DNA of 64,000 nt. It comes from Proteiniphilum acetatigenes DSM 18083 (GTDB lineage: Bacteria; Bacteroidota; Bacteroidia; Bacteroidales; Dysgonomonadaceae). Both the position numbers and the translations under genes were made by a program. The stretch covers positions 62,001-126,000 of the forward strand of contig NZ_KB905699.1 of NCBI RefSeq assembly GCF_000380985.1. Direction: 5' to 3'. The notes beneath the pieces are model-generated. The model was given only the letters and a program-made list of their open reading frames with translations. It made no database searches and was not told the origin of the DNA. Positions 1 through 7,947 of the stretch are shown piece by piece (within the stretch, counting starts at the first letter, position 1; each line of letters opens with the position of its first letter).

Positions 1-1390
1 TCCTGTTTGAACCTGTTTCGTTGTACATAAACAGGGAAGGCATGTTCCAGCGATTGTTCGGCGTCAGATCGAAGGAGACTGAATATACTTCCGATAAATC
101 ATCGCACACTCCGAAAGAAAACCCGAAATGATCCGATTCCGATGCGTCAATTTTCATCGAGATTTTAACCGGGCCGTTATTCCTGTTGAACAGTGCGTAG
201 CTTCTCCCGGAGGCTTGAGCGGTAATGTTGTATGAGCCGTTATTGCCTGATACATTTCCTTCTGATTTTATTTTTTCGAATTCGACTTTCCGATTGAATT
301 TTGCATCTACAGCCTCGGGTATTACCGGATATAGATGTCCGTTTGCCTGTTGCACAATCTTATGTGTTATCAATGATCCCGCCCAATCCAGTTCATTGTT
401 GTTGTTTACCGTTCCTCCGGTTGAGCACCAACCCGACAAGTAGCGGTTTGTACCGTCACCCGCCGTTTTTGCGGCATAAAGGTATAATCCGTCAAAAGTC
501 TCGTGGCGTCCTGAAGCGTCTTCGCTTCTCCTCCACGGCCCGTCGGGTGAGTTGGCTATACGGTAAAATGTCTTACGATGTTCATCGCGGTTGATGCGTG
601 AAAAGACCAGGTACCATTTATCGCCTATTCTGAAAATGTCGGGACATTCCAGAATTTCGGAATCCGTTTGAATTTCATATATCGCCGGATTATCGGAAGT
701 CGTTGCCATTAAAGGTTCAATCAATGACCAGTTTATCAGGTCGGATGATGTATAGCGTGCAAGCGCCCCTTTTCCCTCTTTGCGTGTAGTAACAAGCATT
801 ACATATTTTTCGCGGGTCTCATCCCAGTACACATGCGGGTCACGGAAGTTATTCCGGTCAAATCCGTTTGGCGCCTGAAAGGTAGCCGAAGGTTGCTTCG
901 TCCAGTTCAGTAAATCGGCAGATGTGGCAAGCATCACTTTTTCGGCAGGGTTAAGATTGCTGTTGTGGCCGGTATAATAGCCATAATAGGTATTTTCCGC
1001 TTTGATAAAACTACCGGTTCCTATCCATTCCTCCTGACTGCCTGTGGCGCCTGCCGGCAGTGCCTGTATAAAGCCGTCGAAAGTGGCGTAATCTGCCGTT
1101 CTTGTCAAATAGATGGGATGATTGTTGGCATTTTCGTAAAGGTAAAACAGGTAGAACCTTTTTTCATCGGCGTTGTAATAGGGCATAGGGTCGCCTACAT
1201 AACCCTGCTCCGGTTTGTAGAATGTTTGGTACATACCGGATTCCTGTGGATTCCTGCACGTGGTAGACATATCTACGGTCGGCTCACCAGGCTCAGGTTC
1301 AGGAGTTATGTCATCACCGCTATTACATCCTGCCAACAAGTGTGAGAAGAGTAAAGCCGGAAGTATCAGTAAATACATTTGTCGTTTCAT
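1..1390 (-). CDS. GH32 fructanase lipoprotein (3' end outside window)
   Basis: Secreted glycoside hydrolase family 32 enzyme, expected to hydrolyse beta-fructans (levan or inulin type) at the cell surface or in the periplasm. The reading frame is open from the ATG at 1390 to the window edge, giving about 463 residues without a stop. A lipoprotein signal ends in LLAGC at Cys22. The GH32 triad is visible: GDP with Asp67 as nucleophile, RDP with Asp184 as transition-state stabiliser, and ECPD with Glu248 as acid/base. A WAGSLITHK stretch follows and the C-terminal beta-sandwich has begun at the edge. It is the last visible gene of the minus-strand SusC/SusD operon, 68 bases after the SusE-position gene, which is the layout of the Bacteroides levan locus. 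Endo- or exo-activity cannot be told from sequence. Confidence 0.9.
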   Translation of the reverse strand, partial: MKRQMYLLILPALLFSHLLAGCNSGDDITPEPEPGEPTVDMSTTCRNPQESGMYQTFYKPEQGYVGDPMPYYNADEKRFYLFYLYENANNHPIYLTRTADYATFDGFIQALPAGATGSQEEWIGTGSFIKAENTYYGYYTGHNSNLNPAEKVMLATSADLLNWTKQPSATFQAPNGFDRNNFRDPHVYWDETREKYVMLVTTRKEGKGALARYTSSDLINWSLIEPLMATTSDNPAIYEIQTDSEILECPDIFRIGDKWYLVFSRINRDEHRKTFYRIANSPDGPWRRSEDASGRHETFDGLYLYAAKTAGDGTNRYLSGWCSTGGTVNNNNELDWAGSLITHKIVQQANGHLYPVIPEAVDAKFNRKVEFEKIKSEGNVSGNNGSYNITAQASGRSYALFNRNNGPVKISMKIDASESDHFGFSFGVCDDLSEVYSVSFDLTPNNRWNMPSLFMYNETGSNR

Positions 1391-1458
1391 ATACCTGTTT
1401 TATGTTGAGTACGTGGAGGACATTATTGCCCTGCCACGTACAAAAATACATATTTTAC

Positions 1459-2574
1459 TTAATCTTTAGGGATCGCTTTCAATTCGTCCCAATACATACG
1501 ATGTGTCGTGAAAGCTACAGGCTCACCATTAGGATGTTCATGCGGCATCACCAGGATATTGTTAATTATCGCCGTACGATTCTCCGGGATATTGAACACC
1601 AATTCCTGCCATTCGCCAAGATGATCTTCAGAATACCAGGCCCTCAACCAGTCTTTGTTGGTTTCACCATCGGACTGAATTTCGATCTGCACATCTCCTG
1701 CGACCTCTTTCAGTATCATAACCGAAAAACGGTCGTATTCGGCAGGGTTGATATTTACTTTATTGTTATTCCACAAAGCTCCTCCATGCCAACCTTCTCC
1801 GGTAACTGCATCCCGTACAAAAGAGGCACAGAAAGGTGTATTATTGATACCGCCGGTATTTGGGTTAGGATAAGGACTGTCTATGGTGACCACTAAGCCG
1901 TCCCAGTGCGGGACTATATTTTCGCCGTTGTAAATAAGCAATGGCAGCTTGGGCTCTTCTCCCGGGATCACGGTCACGGAATAGGTAAATGTTTCACCTT
2001 GGTACGTGAGTGTGTAGGTGACAGGCGAAGTGAAATCAACAAAACTACCCGGCTCTGGCGATATCACGGCGCCATCTGTGTACTCTATTACAGGGCTTAG
2101 TGCAGTCACGTCTGTCCCTTCCGGAAGATAAATCACGATACTGTTGTCGTCCTGATTGATGATACCGTTCCGGTTTCCGATACGGAAAGAAGTGATCTCT
2201 GCTTTGATCTCCATCACCGTTACCCGATACGTATTGTACAGGTTCCCATTGAATACACGGTATTCTATAGGAGTGTTTGCTGAGAAAGTGAAGTTCTGGG
2301 CTTCACCCGAAGCCGGTGATACTGTTGCGTTCGCAGGCAATTCGATAACAGGAGCCACAGCCGACAGGTCAGTACCTGAAGGCACCAGTACGGTGATCGT
2401 TCCATTGTCGTTGTTGATGGCTCCTTCCACATTATTGACTTTGAAAGAGAGGATATCCACATCAGCCGTCAGGTCGAGTGAATCACCTTTGTCGTCATTG
2501 CAGGCGAGGAAAATACCGCCTAAGAATATAATGAGCGCTAAACTCATATTTTTTAATGTCTTCATACGATTCAA
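1459..2574 (-). CDS. SusE-position surface glycan-binding lipoprotein with two DUF5018-like repeats
   Basis: Predicted outer-membrane lipoprotein of 371 residues that probably binds the polysaccharide taken up by the adjacent SusC/SusD pair. The signal peptide ends in IFLACN (lipobox Cys). Two related beta-sandwich repeats follow at about residues 35-120 and 122-205, each with the pattern ITSFRIGN ... VYLPEGTD ... VTVI, as in DUF5018-like domains. The C-terminal part (about 210-371) is rich in Trp and Gly, like a carbohydrate-binding jelly roll. The gene lies between susD and the GH32 gene on the same strand, 73 bases after susD. The binding role is inferred from position and architecture; no catalytic motif is visible. 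Confidence 0.75.
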   Translation of the reverse strand: MNRMKTLKNMSLALIIFLGGIFLACNDDKGDSLDLTADVDILSFKVNNVEGAINNDNGTITVLVPSGTDLSAVAPVIELPANATVSPASGEAQNFTFSANTPIEYRVFNGNLYNTYRVTVMEIKAEITSFRIGNRNGIINQDDNSIVIYLPEGTDVTALSPVIEYTDGAVISPEPGSFVDFTSPVTYTLTYQGETFTYSVTVIPGEEPKLPLLIYNGENIVPHWDGLVVTIDSPYPNPNTGGINNTPFCASFVRDAVTGEGWHGGALWNNNKVNINPAEYDRFSVMILKEVAGDVQIEIQSDGETNKDWLRAWYSEDHLGEWQELVFNIPENRTAIINNILVMPHEHPNGEPVAFTTHRMYWDELKAIPKD

Positions 2575-2647
2575 ATTTAATTTTTTCGTGTGATATGGGA
2601 GCCTATTACCGAAAAAGCAACAGGCTTCCTATTTTGACCATTTTATT

Positions 2648-4324
2648 TTAATATCCCGGATTCTGTTCGTACATGAACTTACTCAACCTGATTTGCGCTT
2701 CGGGGATGGGTAGGTATTCATGTTGATCCGCATTAAACTGGGCGGAAGAATAATAGGGTCTGCGTGTTCTTTCCGCGTTATAATACTGATTCATGGCTTG
2801 TTCGGCAATTCCCCAGCGTACAAGATCGAAGAAACGGCCGTTTTCCATTGCCAATTCCAGGCGGCGCTCCCAACGTAAAGCCTGACGGGCAAAAGGTTCG
2901 TCCCATGTGCAGTTTATACCGTCCCTGTATGTGTCGATATTCATTCTGTCTGTCGCGTAATCAACAAAAGCCGTGCTGTTTCTTGCCCGCGTGCGCACCT
3001 GGTTGATCAACGGCAACGCTTCCGATGACCGGTGTAGTTCAATCAGCGCTTCGGCACGCATCAGCAGTACATCGGCAAAGCGGATCAGTATACGGTTCTT
3101 TGAATTGGCGTAAAAAGGTACCATCGGTATAAAACAATCGCAATCGGGATCTACATTTTCTTTCAGCGAAGCATAAAAATAATAATCTGCAGGGTTCCGG
3201 TTCCAACTTTCCTCATAAATACGATCGGAATTGTATTTGTATGGAAGACCGGGAATAGCTACGGTATGAAAGAGCCGTGGATCGTACTGTTCCTGCGTAC
3301 TGTACTGAGCCAGCGTATTGTAGTTTTCGAGCGGCAGTCCGTTTCCTGTCGTACGGAAAGCATTCACGAGACTTTGGCTTGGTTTATTGAAATCGCAGCA
3401 ACCCAACCCCATCGGTACCGAAAGCAAGTCGGAAAAATTCAGGCGTCCGAATCTTGTTCCGTCGTCTTTAGAGTATTGAACCGAGAACAGTGCTTCGGGG
3501 CCATTCTCATAACTTCCCGGCAGAAAATTGAATGCGAAATCAGGCTCCAGTGTATAACCCGACGAAAGCACGATCTCCGTATTATCCAATACTTTTTGCA
3601 GATCCGCCTGATCGATACCCGTTACAGCGTGTCTTTCAGGATCATCTTGCCGATAGGCTTTATACAGGTAGGTTTTAGCCAGATAGGCTGCTGCGGCCGG
3701 TCTGCTGGCACGTCCTGTTTCAGCTTGTACATCCGGTAGGTGATCAACCGCATACTGGAAGTCGTCGGCTATTTTCTGCCACAACCCATCGTTGGTCAAT
3801 GCCCTGTTGGAAATGGTCTCGTACTCATCCACCGGTGTATTTTCGTCCACATAAGGCACATGCTTGAACAGTATTTTTAACAAAAAGTAAAAGTGTCCGC
3901 GCAGGAAACGCGCTTCACCCAATTTCACCTCTTTGTTATCGAGGTTTTCAGCTTCCTGTATGGCGCGAATAGCGTTATTGGCACGTGAAATGGCGATATA
4001 GCACTGAAACCATAAGCGATCCACTTCACCAAAATTCGGCATTATATTGTTCGACACTTCAAAAAAGTGAAACACCTGTATATCCTGTGGCCCGGAACCT
4101 CCTTTATAAGCATCGTCCGAACGGACTGTCCCGTATGGCCACAGGCTGAGAGGGACATCGTAATGGTCGTTACCCAAAGCCGAATAGGCGGCTGTCAATA
4201 ATCTTTCCGGATCGTTTACCTGATCGGAACTCAATACGCCCTTGGGAGTTTCATTCAGAAAATCGGCACATCCCGACATAAGAACGACGACTACAACTAT
4301 TGAGATGATTTTATTTAATTGCAT
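2648..4324 (-). CDS. SusD/RagB family nutrient-binding lipoprotein (fructan locus)
   Basis: Surface lipoprotein that forms the lid of the SusC transporter and binds the glycan. The signal ends in LMSGC, followed by ADFLNETPKG, the usual SusD N-terminus. TPR-like helices carry LGEARFLRGHFYF and RASRPAAAAYLAKTYLY, and the C-terminus has VRWGIAEQAMNQYYN and ends QNPGY, all standard for the family. An ATG 21 bases upstream (4345) is in frame, but the start at 4324 gives a cleaner signal peptide (MQLNKIIS). It begins 36 bases after the susC stop, so the two are cotranscribed. Confidence 0.93.
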   Translation of the reverse strand: MQLNKIISIVVVVVLMSGCADFLNETPKGVLSSDQVNDPERLLTAAYSALGNDHYDVPLSLWPYGTVRSDDAYKGGSGPQDIQVFHFFEVSNNIMPNFGEVDRLWFQCYIAISRANNAIRAIQEAENLDNKEVKLGEARFLRGHFYFLLKILFKHVPYVDENTPVDEYETISNRALTNDGLWQKIADDFQYAVDHLPDVQAETGRASRPAAAAYLAKTYLYKAYRQDDPERHAVTGIDQADLQKVLDNTEIVLSSGYTLEPDFAFNFLPGSYENGPEALFSVQYSKDDGTRFGRLNFSDLLSVPMGLGCCDFNKPSQSLVNAFRTTGNGLPLENYNTLAQYSTQEQYDPRLFHTVAIPGLPYKYNSDRIYEESWNRNPADYYFYASLKENVDPDCDCFIPMVPFYANSKNRILIRFADVLLMRAEALIELHRSSEALPLINQVRTRARNSTAFVDYATDRMNIDTYRDGINCTWDEPFARQALRWERRLELAMENGRFFDLVRWGIAEQAMNQYYNAERTRRPYYSSAQFNADQHEYLPIPEAQIRLSKFMYEQNPGY

Positions 4325-4360
4325 ATTATAATAATGATTTAACATGTGTAACGATAAAAA

Positions 4361-7300
4361 TTAAAATATTACGTTCAATCCTACAGTCCATGTTGTAGGA
4401 ATAGGATAACCCCACCCTGCGTTTTCGGGATCTACCCCTGTAAAGTCTTTCGATTTCACGGTAAACAGATTCTGTCCGCTGACGTAAAAGCGCAAACGGC
4501 TCATTTTCATTTTTGAAACAACAGTTGCCGGTAGCGTATAGCCCAGGGATAAATTGCGTAATTTCATGTACGAACCGTCTTCGATGAAATAAGTCGAAAA
4601 ACGCCCTTCGTCGTTGGTATTGATCGTTTGCAAAGCAGGGATAGTCGACCCTGTGTTTTGCGGCGTCCAGGCATCCAGCAGGCGCCTTCCCTTGTTGGAA
4701 TTGACATCATCGACACTCCAGAAATCCGTCTGTGCTTTGAGCCAATTGTGTACATCAATCCCCTGCACGCCCTGGAAATAAGCGGTGAGGTCGAAACCCT
4801 TGTACTGAAGCGCTATATTCAGGCTGTATGAAAAATCGGGATGCGGATTGCCTATCCATGTCCGGTCTAAATCGTTGATCTCATTATCTTCGTCATTCAC
4901 GTTCCTGTAGCGTATGCGTCCGATACCTTTGCCGGTCTGATTCACATGGGCATCCACTTCTTCCTGGTTTTGGAAGAGGCCATCGGCAACATAACCATAG
5001 AAAGAGTCTAAAGGACGACCGATAATGTTGTCACCCGGACGACCGCCATAAGAGTTTTCTACAGATTCGGGCAGATAAGTGACCTTGTTTTTATATGCCG
5101 AAACAATTCCGGTAATGTCGTACTCCAACCCGAATGAAGTGCTGTTTTTGTAACCTGCGGAAAAATCAAATCCCCGGTTTTCCATCGAAGCGCCGTTGGC
5201 CCAACGATAGCCTCCTTCACCCACAATACCGATATAAGCAGGATTAATCAACATATCTTTAGTCGCCTTGATATACCAATCGATAGAACCGTAAAGGCTT
5301 TGGTCGAAGAGTAAGAAATCCAGTCCGATGTTGGTCTGCTCGGTGGTTTCCCATTTCAGGTCATCGTTTTCAGTCTGGATTTTCCGGTATCCTGAAGGCA
5401 GATTACCCGAACCCGATCCCGAAAGATCGTATGCCGTACCATCGACGATATTCCAGGTCGGGTCTCCGATACCGTATTCAGGAACGAAGAGCGCGTAAGT
5501 AGCAAGATTATCGATACCCTGGTTTCCTGTCTGCCCCCAGCCGAAGCGTAATTTCAGGTCGGAAATGTAATCTTTGGTATTTTCCATAAAATTTTCTTCC
5601 GAAATCCTCCAACCGGCTGTTACGGCAGGAAAAGTGGCAAAACGGTTATTTCTTCCGAAGCGGGAAGAGCCATCCTGCCGGATAGTAAACGAGGCAAGGT
5701 AACGGTCGTTATAGGAATAGTTGGCTTTTCCGAAATAGGAAAGCAGGGAAAACCCTGTTGAGCCACCGCCAACAGATGCGGTTCCGGTACTTACGCCGGG
5801 CCACATATATTCGGGTGTTTCGATGGCAAAAGCACCTTCTCCCGAAGTATAAGCGTTAAAGTTTATGTCGCTTTGCCGGTTCATTTCTACACCTGCCAAC
5901 ACATCGAACCTGTGTCTGTCAATTGTTTTCTGATAAGTGGCGGTGTTTGACCATGTCCATCTCATCCAATGGCCCTGCTCCATATTTACCGCCGTATTGT
6001 CGCTGTTCATGAAGCCCGAACGATAGGAATGTACCATATGACGTTTATAGAAATTGCCGTAATCAATGCCATAGCTGGTGCGAAAGTGTAAATCCCTGAT
6101 TATTTCCAGATCAGCATATGCATTTCCGAACAAACGCCAATAAGCGTAAGCATTGTTGCGATTGTCATAAAGCAGGCGCATAGGGTTATGGCGGTCGTTC
6201 ATGCCTCTGGAGGGTCCACCCCAGCCTTCACCGTCTATCGTGTGTACCGGTATCATGGGTAATGCTTTCAAAGAAAGGTCGAGTACATCGCCCGGCGCCT
6301 GTACTTCACTTGTTCTGTTCAATGTGAAATTTTCACCGATAACCAACCTGCCGTCAAACAATTTATAATCGGTATTGATACGTGCCGAAATACGGTTGAA
6401 GTCGGTATGCTTAAGCGTTCCGTCGTTGTAAAAATATCCCAGGGACAAAAAGGAACTGCTTTTTTCGGTAGCCGAACTAAGAGACATGTTATACGATTGG
6501 ATCAACCCGGTTTTGGATATTTCATTAAACCAATCGGTGTCAGAAGCAAGTATTGTCCGGTCATTATCAACATATTTAGCCAGATAAATATTATTGAGTT
6601 GGGGGTGTCCGTTGGTATCGTAACCCCAATCGAAGCTGTAACCGATATTGTTGCTGTTCGGATTACCGCCTCCGTTTACCGATGCCTGCCACAAAGCCTG
6701 TCCGTATTCGCGCGCATTGAGCACCTCCATGCGGTTATTAAAATAAGTGCTCGTGAGAAAAGCATCGAAAGTCAGTTGGATTTTCCCGGCCTGTCCCTTT
6801 TTGGTGGTAATAATGATCACACCGTTGGCGGCACGTGAGCCGTAGATACTTGCAGCGGAAGCGTCGCGAAGAACCTGAATACTTTCAATATCGTTTGAAT
6901 TAAGCTCGTGCATACCGCCTTGCGTGGGTACACCATCAATAATATAAAGGGGATTCTGGTCGCTGTTGAGGGAGCTGATGCCGCGAACACGCACGGTAGC
7001 TGCTCCGCTCGGATTGCCATCGGCGCTGATGGTCATACCGGGGACACGTCCCTGAAGTGCTTTCATCGGATTGTTCTCGGCAACGGACATTATATCTTCC
7101 ACGTTTACCACAGAAACAGCTCCCGTTAAATCAGCCTTACGCTGCGTGATATAGCCTACAGCTACTACTTCATCGAGCAATTGCATATCTTCGGTCATTG
7201 TGATATTCAATACCGTTTGCCCGTCAATAGGTATTTCTAATGTCTCAAAACCAATGTAGGAAATAACCAATACATCGGTTCGACCCGCTTCCAGGCTAAA

Positions 7301-7486
7301 GTTGCCATTTATGTCGGTTACGGTTCCCACGGTTTTCCCTTTTACCAGGACATTTGCCCCGATAACAGGCTCTGAATCGGTAGCGGAAATTATTGTTCCC
7401 CGAATCGTCTGTTCTTGTCCCCATGATAGAAAGGGGAGAGCCAAGAAAATCAATAAAATCGGTAGTTTTTCTAACATCTTCTTCAT
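4361..7486 (-). CDS. SusC/RagA family TonB-dependent glycan transporter (fructan locus)
   Basis: Outer-membrane TonB-dependent channel of 1041 residues that imports oligosaccharides with the SusD lid. It has a signal peptide ending near SWGQ, an N-terminal CarboxypepD_reg-like domain (IRGTIISATDSEPVIGANV), a TonB box region (LLDEVVAVGY), the plug domain with NPLYIIDGVP and DASAASIYGSRAANGVI, and a C-terminal beta-barrel ending in TVGLNVIF. It is the first gene of the minus-strand operon susC-susD-susE-like-GH32. The 461-base region upstream separates it from the hybrid regulator that probably controls it. Length and motifs are complete; no damage is seen. Confidence 0.95.
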   Translation of the reverse strand: MKKMLEKLPILLIFLALPFLSWGQEQTIRGTIISATDSEPVIGANVLVKGKTVGTVTDINGNFSLEAGRTDVLVISYIGFETLEIPIDGQTVLNITMTEDMQLLDEVVAVGYITQRKADLTGAVSVVNVEDIMSVAENNPMKALQGRVPGMTISADGNPSGAATVRVRGISSLNSDQNPLYIIDGVPTQGGMHELNSNDIESIQVLRDASAASIYGSRAANGVIIITTKKGQAGKIQLTFDAFLTSTYFNNRMEVLNAREYGQALWQASVNGGGNPNSNNIGYSFDWGYDTNGHPQLNNIYLAKYVDNDRTILASDTDWFNEISKTGLIQSYNMSLSSATEKSSSFLSLGYFYNDGTLKHTDFNRISARINTDYKLFDGRLVIGENFTLNRTSEVQAPGDVLDLSLKALPMIPVHTIDGEGWGGPSRGMNDRHNPMRLLYDNRNNAYAYWRLFGNAYADLEIIRDLHFRTSYGIDYGNFYKRHMVHSYRSGFMNSDNTAVNMEQGHWMRWTWSNTATYQKTIDRHRFDVLAGVEMNRQSDINFNAYTSGEGAFAIETPEYMWPGVSTGTASVGGGSTGFSLLSYFGKANYSYNDRYLASFTIRQDGSSRFGRNNRFATFPAVTAGWRISEENFMENTKDYISDLKLRFGWGQTGNQGIDNLATYALFVPEYGIGDPTWNIVDGTAYDLSGSGSGNLPSGYRKIQTENDDLKWETTEQTNIGLDFLLFDQSLYGSIDWYIKATKDMLINPAYIGIVGEGGYRWANGASMENRGFDFSAGYKNSTSFGLEYDITGIVSAYKNKVTYLPESVENSYGGRPGDNIIGRPLDSFYGYVADGLFQNQEEVDAHVNQTGKGIGRIRYRNVNDEDNEINDLDRTWIGNPHPDFSYSLNIALQYKGFDLTAYFQGVQGIDVHNWLKAQTDFWSVDDVNSNKGRRLLDAWTPQNTGSTIPALQTINTNDEGRFSTYFIEDGSYMKLRNLSLGYTLPATVVSKMKMSRLRFYVSGQNLFTVKSKDFTGVDPENAGWGYPIPTTWTVGLNVIF

Positions 7487-7947
7487 TTCTGGTTTTAAAA
7501 TTAAAATTATATATCGTACTCTATATTGTTATTCCTATATACTACTATATTACATTCGTTTTAAATAAAGAAAAGATCTTTCCGTTTTATAGGGGAGGAC
7601 TTAAATGCAGAATGTGTTTCATCGTAAAGAAAACAGTATTCGCCGGATGATGATTCCCCTGATATATATAAATGGTAATAAAAACAGTTCACCTTACTTC
7701 ACAATGTTATGCTCACAAATAATTATTGTTGAGAACAGGTTTTATTTTCGGATACAATGATAGGTATGGAAACAAAATATCCCGATAAAAAATGTAACAA
7801 AGACTGTCAAATTTGTAAACGAGGGGTAGATAAATAGCGTGATTTTCAATAATGTTACCTGAATGTTACAAAAATAATAGCGAATCGGAGGTGGTCCGGC
7901 CAGTTTTCGTGCTTATGAATTAGATAATATGGATTTTATTATGCCGG
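7487..7947. other. Intergenic control region of the fructan locus
   Basis: This 461-base gene-free stretch lies between the end of the hybrid regulator gene and the start of susC, both on the minus strand. It is AT-rich and should contain the susC promoter and the binding site of the regulator. I could not find a convincing TAnnTTTG box, a clear operator repeat or a rho-independent terminator in it. Short ORFs reading into it from within susC on the plus strand look like chance frames. Confidence 0.4.

Noticed and set aside
225-1345. Plus-strand frames of 72-126 codons
   Set aside because: They are shadows of the GH32 gene on the minus strand and show no motifs.
6407-6838. 143-codon plus-strand frame
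   Set aside because: Complementary to the SusC barrel coding sequence; composition and motifs support SusC only.
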